This document shows positions 25,161 to 33,966 of a stretch of DNA of 64,000 bases, one piece after another. This DNA comes from Betaproteobacteria bacterium (GTDB lineage: Bacteria; Pseudomonadota; Gammaproteobacteria; Burkholderiales; Rhodocyclaceae). The notes beneath the pieces were generated by a model. That model did no database searches and was not told the DNA's origin. It saw only the letters and a program-made list of their open reading frames with translations. Position 1 is the first letter of the stretch. Each line of letters opens with the position of its first letter. A program made the translations under genes and the position numbers. Where the stretch lies: positions 434,001 to 498,000 of the forward strand of contig JADJBM010000032.1 in NCBI GenBank assembly GCA_016703785.1, written 5' to 3'.

Positions 25161-26906
25161 ATGATCGTCCCCACCCGTACCCCCCTCGTTGCCGTCGTCA
25201 TTGCGGCTGTGGTGCTTTCGGCCTGTGCGCAGGCACCTGCCCAGCGCGATGCCGAAGCCGTGCCCGCGCAAGTCGCCCGCGAGTCGAAGCCCAAGGAGCG
25301 TGTCGAACCGCTTCCCAAGCTGGAGCTGACCGGGCAGATCCTCTACCAGGCGTTGCTGGCCGAAATCGCAGGCCAGCGAGGCGACTTTGGCTTGTCCGCC
25401 TCGGCCTATCTGGATCTTGCCCGTGCAACGCGCGACCCGCGCGTCGCCCGGCGTGCCGCCGAGATCGCACTGCATGGCCGCAATCTGGAAATGGCCCTGC
25501 AGGCGGGCCGTTTGTGGGTGGAAATCGATCCCGACTCTTCGCAGGCGCGTCAGATGTTGGCGGGCCTGCTGGTGAGCGCGAACCGCCTCGATGAATTGCA
25601 GCCCCATGTCGCAAAATTGCTATCGCAGGAGGGCGAGCATCTGGGGGATGGGCTGATGAGGCTGAACCGGCTCTTTGCCCGGTATCCGGACAAGAAAGCG
25701 GTCCTGGTCATTGTCGATCAGCTCACGGTGCCCTATGTTGGATTGGCCGAGGCGCATTTTGCGCGTGCGCAGGCCGCGCTCAATGCCGCCGAGTGGCCGC
25801 GCGGCGTTGCAGAAGCCGACAGGACGCTTGCCTTGCGGCCCGACTGGGACCTTGCCGTAATGCTCAAGGCACAGCTTCAGCGCGCGGATTCGCCCGAGGC
25901 GGCGATCGAGACACTGCGGGCCTATCTTGCGGGGCACCCCAAGGCGCGCGAGGTCCGCCTTCAGTATGCGCGCAGTCTTGTCGGGGCACGAAAGTTCCCG
26001 CAGGCACGCACCGAGTTCCAGCGCCTCTTGGGGGATTTCCCCGGCAACGCCGATGTGATTTATGCCGTAGCTATCCTGTCCATGCAGCTTTCCGATTGGG
26101 CTGCGGCAGAGGAAAACTTCAAAAAACTGCTCGGCCAGGATTTTGCCGAAAACGATACCGTGCGTCTTTACCTTGGCCAGATTGCCGAGGAAGGCAAACG
26201 CTACGACGAAGCACTGCGCTGGTATGGCGAGGTCGCGCCGGGCGAGCAGCGCATGGCTGCGCAACTGCGAATCGCCCAGCTGCTGGCCAAGCAGGGCAAA
26301 CTGGACGAAGGCCGCCGGCATCTGCAAGCAGCACGCCAGGCAAGCAATGCGGACCCAGTTCCGTTTCTGTTGGCTGAAAGTCAGCTCCTGCGGGACGCCG
26401 GCAAGACTCGGGAGGCGTTCGAACTGCTCGATGCCAGTCTTGCCTCCCAGCCAGAGCAGCCAGAACTGCTCTATGAATCCGCGCTACTGGCGGAAAAGCT
26501 CGGCCGGCACGATGTGCTGGAGGCCAGTCTGCGCAAGCTGATCAGGATCAAGCCCGACCATGCCCATGCCTACAATGCGCTCGGCTATTCCCTCGCCGAG
26601 CGGAACGTGCGGCTGGCGGAGGCGGAACAGCTCATCATCAAGGCGTTACAGTTGTCGCCCGACGATCCCTTCATCATCGACAGCATGGGTTGGGTGCTGT
26701 ACCGCAAGGGCGACAGCGCGGGTGCCCTGACCCATCTCCAGCGCGCCTTCTCGATCCGGCCCGATCCGGAAATCGCGGCCCACCTCGGCGAAGTGCTGTG
26801 GGCGCTCGGCCGCCGCGAAGAGGCAAGGAAGACCTGGCAGGAAGCAGTGAAGGCCAATCCGGGCAACGAAGTCCTGGCCGAGGTTATCAAGCGATTTTCC
26901 CCCTGA
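25161..26906 (+). CDS. TPR-repeat outer-membrane lipoprotein
   Basis: The 581-residue protein has a lipoprotein signal (VVLSAC, lipid cysteine about residue 21) and then tandem helical repeats over nearly its whole length. The clearest TPR units are at the C-terminus: PDHAHAYNALGYSLAERNV, PDDPFIIDSMGWVLYRKGD and PDPEIAAHLGEVLWALGRREEARKTWQ. It overlaps lolB by one base; a TPR protein coupled to lolB and ispE is a standard betaproteobacterial arrangement. A role in outer-membrane lipoprotein or envelope assembly is inferred from the context only. Confidence 0.88.
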   Translation: MIVPTRTPLVAVVIAAVVLSACAQAPAQRDAEAVPAQVARESKPKERVEPLPKLELTGQILYQALLAEIAGQRGDFGLSASAYLDLARATRDPRVARRAAEIALHGRNLEMALQAGRLWVEIDPDSSQARQMLAGLLVSANRLDELQPHVAKLLSQEGEHLGDGLMRLNRLFARYPDKKAVLVIVDQLTVPYVGLAEAHFARAQAALNAAEWPRGVAEADRTLALRPDWDLAVMLKAQLQRADSPEAAIETLRAYLAGHPKAREVRLQYARSLVGARKFPQARTEFQRLLGDFPGNADVIYAVAILSMQLSDWAAAEENFKKLLGQDFAENDTVRLYLGQIAEEGKRYDEALRWYGEVAPGEQRMAAQLRIAQLLAKQGKLDEGRRHLQAARQASNADPVPFLLAESQLLRDAGKTREAFELLDASLASQPEQPELLYESALLAEKLGRHDVLEASLRKLIRIKPDHAHAYNALGYSLAERNVRLAEAEQLIIKALQLSPDDPFIIDSMGWVLYRKGDSAGALTHLQRAFSIRPDPEIAAHLGEVLWALGRREEARKTWQEAVKANPGNEVLAEVIKRFSP

Positions 26907-27472
26907 TGCGGCGTGCTTTGCTGGCGGCGGGTTTGCTCGCATTGACGGCCGGATGCGCCACGGTGGACTTGTCTGCGCCGGTATCGCGCCCGGCGCGCGA
27001 GACAATCGAAGCCTTTCGCATCGAGGGCCGTATTGCCGTGCGCCATGGCAGCGAAAGCTTTTCCGCCGGCATCGACTGGCGCCACGATGCGCAATCCGAT
27101 GAAATCGTCGTGAGCGGGCCGCTCGGCCAGGGGCTCGCACGCCTGACTGCGGGCGGCGGCACAGCGCTGTTGGAGACGGCCGACCAGAAGCGGTTCATGG
27201 CGGCGGACCTGGAGGGATTGTCCGAACAGGTGTTCGGCACTCGCTTGCCGGTGTCGGAGCTGGCGCGCTGGGTGCTCGGGCGCACATCCTCTGGCGGCGC
27301 CGCGCGGCAGGATGAGGCAGGGCGACTTGCGGGGCTCGCCGAACAGGGCTGGGTGATTGAATATCTGCGCTACGAGAGCGGCGCGCGGGACGCCCTGCCC
27401 GAGTTGCTGCTGGCCCGGCGCGAGGGCGTCGAGGTGCGCCTGAAAATCGATACATGGAGCCTGGCCCGATGA
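26906..27472 (+). CDS. lolB: Outer-membrane lipoprotein receptor LolB
   Basis: LolB takes lipoproteins from LolA and inserts them into the outer membrane. The 188-residue precursor has a lipobox ALTAGC (lipid cysteine about residue 17), then FRIEGRIAVRHGSESFSAGIDWRH, the first strands of the LolB half-barrel. It continues IVVSGPLGQGLARL and ELARWVLGR, both family hallmarks. The start shares one base with the TPR gene stop and its stop overlaps the ispE start, so the three are co-translated. Confidence 0.93.
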   Translation: MRRALLAAGLLALTAGCATVDLSAPVSRPARETIEAFRIEGRIAVRHGSESFSAGIDWRHDAQSDEIVVSGPLGQGLARLTAGGGTALLETADQKRFMAADLEGLSEQVFGTRLPVSELARWVLGRTSSGGAARQDEAGRLAGLAEQGWVIEYLRYESGARDALPELLLARREGVEVRLKIDTWSLAR

Positions 27473-28347
27473 CGGATTGGGATCGTGCCTACCCGGCACC
27501 GGCCAAGCTGAATCTATTTCTGCATGTCGTCGGTTGCCGGCCGGATGGGTACCATTTGCTGCAATCGCTGTTTCGCCTGATCGATCGCGGCGACACGCTG
27601 CGATTTGCGCCGCGCAAGGATGGGCGCGTTCTGCGTGCCGGTCCGCTTGCCGGCGTGTCGGAGGAGAACGATCTGTGTGTTCGCGCGGCACGATTGCTGC
27701 AGGAGGCGTCGGGCTGCAAACTGGGCCTCGAGATTGCCCTTGAGAAGCGTCTGCCGATGGGCGGGGGGTTGGGCGGAGGCAGTTCGGATGCGGCCACCGT
27801 GCTGCTGGCGCTCAATCGCCTCTGGGGCCTGCACTGGCAGCGTAAGCGCCTCCAGGAACTGGGCCTGCGCTTGGGGGCGGATGTGCCATTTTTCATCTTT
27901 GGCCGCAGTGCCTTCGCGCAGGGGGTGGGTGAGGCCTTGCAGCCGGTCGATTTGCCGCCCGCGTGGTACCTCGTCCTTGAGCCGCCGGCGAGCGTTCCGA
28001 CAGCCGAAATCTTTGCTGCCGCAAATTTGACACGGAATACGAAACCCATCAAAATGGCGGACTTTTCAGCGGGTTGGGGTGCAGATCAGGCCGTTGGCGG
28101 TGGTGATTTGTTCGGCCAAAACGATCTTGAACCTGTCGTGTACGAGCGCTACCCGGAGGTGGCGCGGGCGCTGGCCTGGATCAGGCAGTACGCCGCGGCG
28201 CGCATGACCGGTTCCGGAGCCTGCGTATTTGCCCCCTTTGCCGCCGAGCAGGACGCGCGCGACGTGTTGGCGCGGATGCCGCAAGGCATGACCGGCTGGG
28301 TAGCGCGAGGCTTGGACGAACACCCCCTGCGGGCACTCGCTGACTGA
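27469..28347 (+). CDS. ispE: 4-diphosphocytidyl-2-C-methyl-D-erythritol kinase
   Basis: IspE phosphorylates CDP-methylerythritol in the MEP isoprenoid pathway. The 292-residue GHMP kinase shows APAKLNLFLHVVGCRPDGYHLLQSLF at the N-terminus and the ATP loop LPMGGGLGGGSSDAATVLLALN near residue 95. GADVPFFIFGRSAFAQGVGE comes next, and the last GHMP motif is MTGSGACVFAPF. ATG 27469 overlaps the lolB stop. A tRNA-Gln gene begins 6 bases after its stop. Confidence 0.96.
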   Translation: MTDWDRAYPAPAKLNLFLHVVGCRPDGYHLLQSLFRLIDRGDTLRFAPRKDGRVLRAGPLAGVSEENDLCVRAARLLQEASGCKLGLEIALEKRLPMGGGLGGGSSDAATVLLALNRLWGLHWQRKRLQELGLRLGADVPFFIFGRSAFAQGVGEALQPVDLPPAWYLVLEPPASVPTAEIFAAANLTRNTKPIKMADFSAGWGADQAVGGGDLFGQNDLEPVVYERYPEVARALAWIRQYAAARMTGSGACVFAPFAAEQDARDVLARMPQGMTGWVARGLDEHPLRALAD

Positions 28348-28353
28348 AACACT

Positions 28354-28430
28354 TGGGGAGTCGCCAAGCTGGTTAAGGCACCGGATTTTGATTCCGGCAT
28401 GCGAAGGTTCGAATCCTTCCTCCCCAGCCA
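28354..28430 (+). tRNA. tRNA-Gln (anticodon TTG), CCA encoded
   Basis: The 77-base segment folds as a tRNA: acceptor stem TGGGGAG pairs with CTCCCCA, the D-loop contains AAGCTGGTTAAGGCA, and the anticodon stem CCGGA/TCCGG encloses loop TTTTGAT with anticodon TTG. The T-arm is AAGGTTCGAATCCTT. Discriminator G is followed by an encoded CCA. Its place between ispE and prs is conserved in betaproteobacteria. Confidence 0.96.
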
Positions 28431-28439
28431 AAAACTTGA

Positions 28440-28473
28440 ATGCGGGCAGGTGATCCACCTGCCCGCATCGTTT
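28440..28473 (+). terminator. Perfect hairpin after tRNA-Gln
   Basis: ATGCGGGCAGGTG and CACCTGCCCGCAT form a 13-bp perfect stem with a 3-base loop, followed by CGTTT. The T-run is only three, so it may terminate the tRNA transcript inefficiently or define its 3' end; prs starts 30 bases later. Confidence 0.65.
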
Positions 28474-28502
28474 GAGAAGACGGATTCGTCCACGAGGCGC
28501 AC

Positions 28503-29453
28503 ATGGCTTACGACAGCCTGATGGTTTTCACCGGGAACGCCAATCCCAAGTTGGCTGCGGATGTCGTCAGACGGCTCAACATCTCTCTGGGACGCGCCAA
28601 GGTGGGCCGTTTCTCCGATGGCGAGGTGAACGCCGAGATCATGGAGAACGTGCGCGGCAAGGACTGTTTCATCCTGCAGTCGACCTGCGCGCCGACCAAC
28701 GACAACCTGATGGAACTGATCATCATGGTTGACGCGCTGAAGCGCTCTTCGGCCGGACGCGTCACCGCGGCGATTCCCTACATGGGCTACTCCCGCCAGG
28801 ATCGCCGGTCGCGCTCGGCGCGCGTCGCGATCTCGGCCAAGGTGGTGGCCAACATGCTGCAGGCGGTGGGTATCGACCGCATGCTCACGGTCGATCTGCA
28901 TGCCGACCAGATCCAGGGATTCTTCGACATCCCCGTGGATAACGTTTATGCGGCACCGATCCTGCTTGGCGACATCTGGAAGAACCAGTACAAGGATCTT
29001 CTGGTGGTGTCTCCCGACGTCGGTGGCGTGGTGCGGGCGAGGGCACTGGCCAAGCGGCTGGAGTCGGATCTGGCCATCATCGACAAGCGACGCCCGAAGG
29101 CAAACATGTCCGAGGTGATGAACATCATCGGCGAGGTGGATGGGCGCACCTGCGTGATCATGGATGACATGGTGGATACTGCGGGCACGCTGTGCAAGGC
29201 GGCGCAGGCCCTGAAGGACCATGGCGCGGACAAGGTACTGGCCTACTGCACGCACCCCGTGCTGTCGGGCAATGCCGTGGAGCGCATCGGTGAATCGGTG
29301 CTGGATGAGTTGGTGGTGACGGACACCATTCCACTGAACGAAGAGGCGCGCGCCTGCAAGCGCATTCGGCAGATTTCCATTGCCGAACTGCTGGCGGAAA
29401 CGATGTTGCGCATCAGCAACGAGGAGTCGGTCTCCTCGCTGTTCATGGAGTAA
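28503..29453 (+). CDS. prs: Ribose-phosphate pyrophosphokinase
   Basis: Prs makes PRPP from ribose 5-phosphate and ATP for nucleotide, His and Trp synthesis. The 316-residue protein is of standard length. It shows FSDGEVNAEIMENVRGKDCFILQSTCAPTND near the N-terminus, PYMGYSRQDRRSRSARVAISAK, TVDLHADQIQGFFDIPVDN and the PRPP-binding loop VIMDDMVDTAGTLCKAA. It sits between tRNA-Gln and rplY in the conserved isoprenoid/translation block. Confidence 0.97.
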   Translation: MAYDSLMVFTGNANPKLAADVVRRLNISLGRAKVGRFSDGEVNAEIMENVRGKDCFILQSTCAPTNDNLMELIIMVDALKRSSAGRVTAAIPYMGYSRQDRRSRSARVAISAKVVANMLQAVGIDRMLTVDLHADQIQGFFDIPVDNVYAAPILLGDIWKNQYKDLLVVSPDVGGVVRARALAKRLESDLAIIDKRRPKANMSEVMNIIGEVDGRTCVIMDDMVDTAGTLCKAAQALKDHGADKVLAYCTHPVLSGNAVERIGESVLDELVVTDTIPLNEEARACKRIRQISIAELLAETMLRISNEESVSSLFME

Positions 29454-29502
29454 TTTTATCAACCCCTGCCTGGTCGCGGGCGGGTTTAACTGGAGCAAGC
29501 AA

Positions 29503-30174
29503 ATGAAAATCGAATTCAACGCAAGCAAACGCGAACTGCAGGGCACCGGAGCGAGCCGCCGCCTGCGCCGCGCGGGCAAGGTGCCCGGCATCCTCTACGG
29601 CGGTGAGACGGCTGCCCAGCCGATCGACGTCGACCACAATGCGCTCTTTCACAGACTGAAGCAGGAGGCGTTCCACGCCTCCATCCTGACCATGAATCTG
29701 GATGGTCAGAAGCAGCAGGTGCTGCTGCGCGACTACCAGATGCATGCCTACAAGCTGCAAGTGCTGCACATCGATTTCCAGCGCGTTTCGGCCGACAGGA
29801 AGATCCACATGAAAGTGCCGCTGCACTTCGTCAATGCGGACATCGCTCCTGGCGTCAAGCTGCAGGGCGGCGTGGTCAGCCACGTCATCAACGAACTCAA
29901 CGTAACCTGCCTGCCTGCCGACCTGCCGGAATTCATCGAGGTGGACATGAAGGACGTGGCAGTCGGCCATTCAATCCACGTCAATGACCTCAATCTGCCC
30001 AAGGGCGTCGAGCCCGTGCTGCACCAGGGCGAGAACCCTGTCGTAGCCTCCATCGTCGTGCCGCGCGGCACGACTGAAGCCGAATTGGCCGTGGCTGAGG
30101 AAGCGACTGCCGCCACTGCCGAACCTGCGGCAGCTACTGCTGCGGCGCCGGCCAAGCAGCCCGAGAAGAAGTAA
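29503..30174 (+). CDS. rplY: 50S ribosomal protein L25 (TL5/Ctc long form)
   Basis: L25 binds 5S rRNA. The 223-residue protein is the long TL5/Ctc form, with an N-terminal L25 domain (KRELQGTGASRRLRRAGKVPGILYGG, then LLRDYQMHAYKLQVLHIDFQRV) and a C-terminal beta domain. An Ala/Glu-rich low-complexity tail ends in KQPEKK. ATG 29503 follows a GGAG. A perfect hairpin lies directly after the stop. Confidence 0.96.
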   Translation: MKIEFNASKRELQGTGASRRLRRAGKVPGILYGGETAAQPIDVDHNALFHRLKQEAFHASILTMNLDGQKQQVLLRDYQMHAYKLQVLHIDFQRVSADRKIHMKVPLHFVNADIAPGVKLQGGVVSHVINELNVTCLPADLPEFIEVDMKDVAVGHSIHVNDLNLPKGVEPVLHQGENPVVASIVVPRGTTEAELAVAEEATAATAEPAAATAAAPAKQPEKK

Positions 30175-30176
30175 GC

Positions 30177-30207
30177 GCATTTGCGGCGGCGACGCCGCCG
30201 CAAATGC
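30177..30207. terminator. 14-bp perfect hairpin between rplY and pth
   Basis: GCATTTGCGGCGGC and its exact reverse complement flank a GAC loop. There is no T-run, and the arm ends only 11 bases before the pth GTG start. It could therefore act as a partial terminator, an mRNA-stability element or a translational regulator of pth. Confidence 0.55.
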
Positions 30208-30218
30208 CCGGCTAGCCT

Positions 30219-30803
30219 GTGGCCGCACCCCGTCTCATCGTCGGCCTGGGCAACCCGGGCGCCGAATATACCGATACCCGGCATAACGCCGGCTTCTGGC
30301 TGTGCGAACGGCTGGCGGCGGCGCTCGGTGCAGAGCTCAAGCGCGAATCCCGTTTTCACGGCATTGCCGGTCGTACCCGCGAGCAGGTCTGGCTGCTGAT
30401 GCCGCAAACCTTCATGAACGGCTCCGGACAGTCGGTAGCGGCCCTGGCGCGGTTTTACCGCATTCCGCCCGCGGACATGGTGGTGCTGCACGACGAGCTT
30501 GACCTGTCGCCGGGTTCCCTGCGCCTGAAGTTCGGCGGTGGCCTCGGCGGCCACAATGGGCTCAAGGACATTGCCGCACACCTGGGTACGCAGGACTTCT
30601 GGCGACTGCGCATCGGTGTCGGCCATCCCGGCGACCGCAACCAGGTGGTGGACTACGTCCTGAAGAAGCCGCGCCGGGAAGAACGCGAGCTGATCGAGGA
30701 GGCGCTGGAACGCGCGCTGACGGCCTGGCCCTTGCTGGCCAAGGGTGAGTACCCCGCGGCCACGAACAAGATCAATACGCGGCCGGCACCGCCGGCCGCG
30801 TAA
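30219..30803 (+). CDS. pth: Peptidyl-tRNA hydrolase
   Basis: Pth releases peptides from prematurely dropped peptidyl-tRNAs. The 194-residue protein starts with GTG and shows LIVGLGNPGAEYTDTRHNAGFW with the catalytic histidine, then PQTFMNGSGQSV. VLHDELDLSPG and GGGLGGHNGLKDI complete the family pattern. The rplY-pth-ychF order is conserved. No clear Shine-Dalgarno precedes the start, and the long hairpin just upstream may influence initiation. Confidence 0.96.
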   Translation: MAAPRLIVGLGNPGAEYTDTRHNAGFWLCERLAAALGAELKRESRFHGIAGRTREQVWLLMPQTFMNGSGQSVAALARFYRIPPADMVVLHDELDLSPGSLRLKFGGGLGGHNGLKDIAAHLGTQDFWRLRIGVGHPGDRNQVVDYVLKKPRREERELIEEALERALTAWPLLAKGEYPAATNKINTRPAPPAA

Positions 30804-30824
30804 CAACTGCTTTCGAGGAAAATC

Positions 30825-31919
30825 ATGAGCCTCAAGTGCGGCATCGTCGGCCTGCCCAACGTCGGCAAGTCCACCCTCTTCAACGCGCTGACCAAGTCGG
30901 GCATCGCGGCGGAGAATTATCCCTTTTGCACCATAGAGCCCAATGTCGGCATCGTCGAAGTGCCCGATCCGCGCCTTGACGCGCTGTCCGAGATCGTCAA
31001 GCCGCAGAAGATCCAGCCGGCCATCGTCGAGTTCGTCGACATCGCCGGCCTGGTGGCGGGTGCGAGCAAGGGCGAGGGGCTCGGCAACCAGTTCCTCGCC
31101 AACATCCGTGAGACCGACGCGATCGTCCATGTCGTTCGCTGTTTCGCTGACGAGAACGTTGTGCATGTGGCAGGCAAGGTGGACCCCCTCTCCGACATCG
31201 AGGTGATCGACACCGAGCTCGCGCTGGCTGACCTCGCCACCGTCGAGAAGGCGCTCAATCGCTACACCAAGCAGGCCAAGGCGGGCGGCGACAAGGAAGC
31301 CAAGCTGCTCGTCGATGTGCTGGAGAAGTGCCGCGCGCAGCTAAACCAGGCGAAGCCGGTGCGCGCCCTCGACCTGTCGAAGGAGGAGTGGGGCAACCTG
31401 CGGCAGTTCTTCCTGCTCACCGCGAAGCCGGTTCTGTATGCCGCCAACGTCAAGGAAGGCGGCTTCGAGAACAACCCGCATCTCGACGCCGTGCGCACCC
31501 ATGCGGCGGAGGAGAACGCCGACGTCGTCGCCATCTGCGCCGCCATCGAGGCGGAGATCGCAGACCTCGACGATGCGGACAAGCAGATCTTCCTCGCTGA
31601 CTTGGGCATGGACGAGCCGGGGCTGAACCGCCTGATCCGCACCGCCTATCACCTGCTCGGCCTGCAGACCTACTTCACCGCCGGCGTCAAGGAAGTGCGC
31701 GCCTGGACCATCCACAAGGGCGACACCGCGCCGCAGGCCGCCGGCGTGATCCATACCGACTTCGAGCGCGGCTTCATCCGTGCCCAGACCATCGCCTATT
31801 CAGACTTCCTAGCCTGCAAGGGGGAACAGGGCGCCAAGGAGGCTGGCAAGATGCGGGCGGAGGGCAAGGATTACGTCGTCAAGGATGGCGACGTCCTGAA
31901 TTTCCTCTTCAACGTCTGA
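30825..31919 (+). CDS. ychF: Ribosome-binding ATPase YchF (Obg-like)
   Basis: YchF is an Obg-family P-loop protein that prefers ATP and binds ribosomes. The 364-residue protein starts MSLKCGIVGLPNVGKSTLFNALT (Walker A), then DIAGLVAGASKGEGLGNQFL (G3 region). It also has YAANVKEG (the NxxE-type altered G4 that explains ATP specificity) and a TGS-like C-terminal domain from about 280 ending VKDGDVLNFLFNV. It lies 21 bases after pth. Confidence 0.96.
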   Translation: MSLKCGIVGLPNVGKSTLFNALTKSGIAAENYPFCTIEPNVGIVEVPDPRLDALSEIVKPQKIQPAIVEFVDIAGLVAGASKGEGLGNQFLANIRETDAIVHVVRCFADENVVHVAGKVDPLSDIEVIDTELALADLATVEKALNRYTKQAKAGGDKEAKLLVDVLEKCRAQLNQAKPVRALDLSKEEWGNLRQFFLLTAKPVLYAANVKEGGFENNPHLDAVRTHAAEENADVVAICAAIEAEIADLDDADKQIFLADLGMDEPGLNRLIRTAYHLLGLQTYFTAGVKEVRAWTIHKGDTAPQAAGVIHTDFERGFIRAQTIAYSDFLACKGEQGAKEAGKMRAEGKDYVVKDGDVLNFLFNV

Positions 31920-31932
31920 TTTGCCCTTTGGG

Positions 31933-33834
31933 CTAGGGGGTGTCGGTGCCCTGCTCGGCGCTGTCGGCGAAACGATAGGTGCCCCCGCCCGCCTGCTTGG
32001 CACGGTACATGGCGATGTCGGCCTTCTGCATCAGGACTTCCATGGTTGGGGCGTGATCGGGGGCATGTGCGATGCCGACCGAAACGCCGAGCCTGTACTG
32101 GCGCCCGCCGACCTCGACCGGCTCGCGGATCGCCTCGATGGCCTTCTCGGCCACCCGTGTAGCGTCTCTGGGATGGGCCATTTCCTGAAGCAGGATGACA
32201 AACTCGTCGCCACCCAGGCGGGAGACGGTGTCGATTTCCCGCACGAGGCCACGCAAGCGCTGGGCGATGGTGATTAGCACGGCATCGCCTGCCGAATGCC
32301 CGTCGGTATCGTTGATGATCTTGAAGTCGTCCAGATCGAGCAGGAGCAGGGCGACAAGGTGGCCACTGCGCTTGGAAAGCGCAAGCGCCTGTTCCGCGCG
32401 GTCGCCGAGCAGGCGCCGGTTGGGCAGGCCCGTCAGCGTGTCGTGATGGGCGAGATGGCGGAACAGCTCGGCCGCCTCGACGCGTTCGGTGATGTCGGAG
32501 CCGATGCCGTGGTAGCCGGCGAAGTCCCCGTGTTCGTCGAAGGCCGGGTTGCCGCTGATGGAGAACCAGCGCAGTTCGCCGTCAGGCTTGGCCACCTGGT
32601 AGGTAAAGTCGCGGAACGGCGCATGCGCCATGAGCGTGTTGCGATGAGACTGCCATTGCTCGGCGCTCACGCCGCGGATGAAAGAAATCTCCCAGCGGCG
32701 CAGGCCGATCACTTTCCCCTCGCTGATGCCGGTCTCTTCGAAGACCTGGCCGGAGATGCGTGTGAAGCGGAAGTCGCTGTCGATTTCCCAGTACCAGTCC
32801 GACCACAACGACAGCAGGTCGCGGAAGCGCTGCTCGCTGGCCTTCAGCGATTGCTCGGTGCGCATGCGCTCGCTGATGTCGGTGCCCATCCAGACGACAC
32901 CCATGTCGAGATTGGACGCATCGATCACGCGGCCGCTGATCTCGGCCCAGAATAGCTCGCCGTTCTTGCGGCGCAGCTGCAAAATCTCCTTGTAGGGCTC
33001 ACCGCGCACGATGGACGTCATGCAGCGCGCCGCGAACGCCCGCCAGTCCTCGTACGACGGGAACCAGGACCAGGCCGCCTGGCCAATGGCCTCATCCAGC
33101 GTGTAGCCGAACAGGTCGCACCATTGGCGGTTGCATTTGGCCAGGTAGTGCGGCCTGACGAGGCCAATGGCCTCGGTGGCGGAGTCGAAGATGATGGCAT
33201 GTTCGGCTGCCAGGGCCTCGCTGGTGAAGCGTTCGCGAAAGGTGGCAACCAAGTTGCGATAAAGGGCGTCGTGTACCGCGACCAGCACGGCGATATAGAT
33301 CAGCACGCTCCAGCCGGCGGTGGCGATGCTGTCCGACTGGCCGAAGAGCAGGAAGAATACCGATGGGAAGATCATCGGCGCCATGATGGCGTGGTAGGCA
33401 AGGCGTGAGGGCGATAGTGCCGCCGTGCTGCCGAGGCTGACTATGCACACGGTGAGGACAAGGAAGAGCCGCGGCTGTTCCCCCGTTTGCGGCAGGAGCA
33501 GCCAGATGGCCATGCCCCAAAGGAAACCTGCCACCGCTGCCAGGGTGGCGAACCCGCGCTCCCAGCGCTGAGCCTGGTCGGCTCGCGGAGTCGCCTTACG
33601 GTAGCGCAGCAGCAGAACGATTACCGCGAGCGCGCACAAGAAGGTTGCCGACAGCCAGAACACGAGCGCGCCCCGCGCCACAACCGGCCACATGAAGAAG
33701 GCGACCAGCAGGGCGACGGCCAGCATGGCGGCGATGGCAACGCGCGCAAGCTCATAGAGCAGACGCACGCGCTCCGCATGGAGGGCGGCATCCACGCCCG
33801 ACTGCCAAGTCTCGAGCCGATACGGCTCAGCCAT
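31933..33834 (-). CDS. Membrane PAS-PAS-GGDEF diguanylate cyclase
   Basis: The 633-residue protein has about six N-terminal membrane helices (residues 25-195), two PAS domains (about 210-330 and 345-455) and a C-terminal GGDEF domain. The active-site motif is GGDEF in RLGGDEFVILL. An RxxD inhibitory site (REID) lies exactly five residues before it, so product feedback is likely intact. No EAL domain follows. It should make c-di-GMP in response to a signal sensed by the membrane or PAS parts; the signal is unknown. It is convergent with ychF, with only 13 bp between them. Confidence 0.93.
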   Translation of the reverse strand: MAEPYRLETWQSGVDAALHAERVRLLYELARVAIAAMLAVALLVAFFMWPVVARGALVFWLSATFLCALAVIVLLLRYRKATPRADQAQRWERGFATLAAVAGFLWGMAIWLLLPQTGEQPRLFLVLTVCIVSLGSTAALSPSRLAYHAIMAPMIFPSVFFLLFGQSDSIATAGWSVLIYIAVLVAVHDALYRNLVATFRERFTSEALAAEHAIIFDSATEAIGLVRPHYLAKCNRQWCDLFGYTLDEAIGQAAWSWFPSYEDWRAFAARCMTSIVRGEPYKEILQLRRKNGELFWAEISGRVIDASNLDMGVVWMGTDISERMRTEQSLKASEQRFRDLLSLWSDWYWEIDSDFRFTRISGQVFEETGISEGKVIGLRRWEISFIRGVSAEQWQSHRNTLMAHAPFRDFTYQVAKPDGELRWFSISGNPAFDEHGDFAGYHGIGSDITERVEAAELFRHLAHHDTLTGLPNRRLLGDRAEQALALSKRSGHLVALLLLDLDDFKIINDTDGHSAGDAVLITIAQRLRGLVREIDTVSRLGGDEFVILLQEMAHPRDATRVAEKAIEAIREPVEVGGRQYRLGVSVGIAHAPDHAPTMEVLMQKADIAMYRAKQAGGGTYRFADSAEQGTDTP

Positions 33835-33966
33835 TTGATCCCCTTTTTTCTGATTGTTGCGGCGCGATCCTACACGCGCATGTCATGATTCACCGTGACG
33901 TGCTTCACGCTTCGCGCCAGCGGTCTAATCTGTCCGACGGGCGGCGAGCTGCGCTACCATCTGGTC

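Noticed and set aside
33895..33966. N-terminal extension of gluQ
   Set aside because: The extra 24 residues have no similarity to GluQ proteins, and ATG 33967 gives the normal length.
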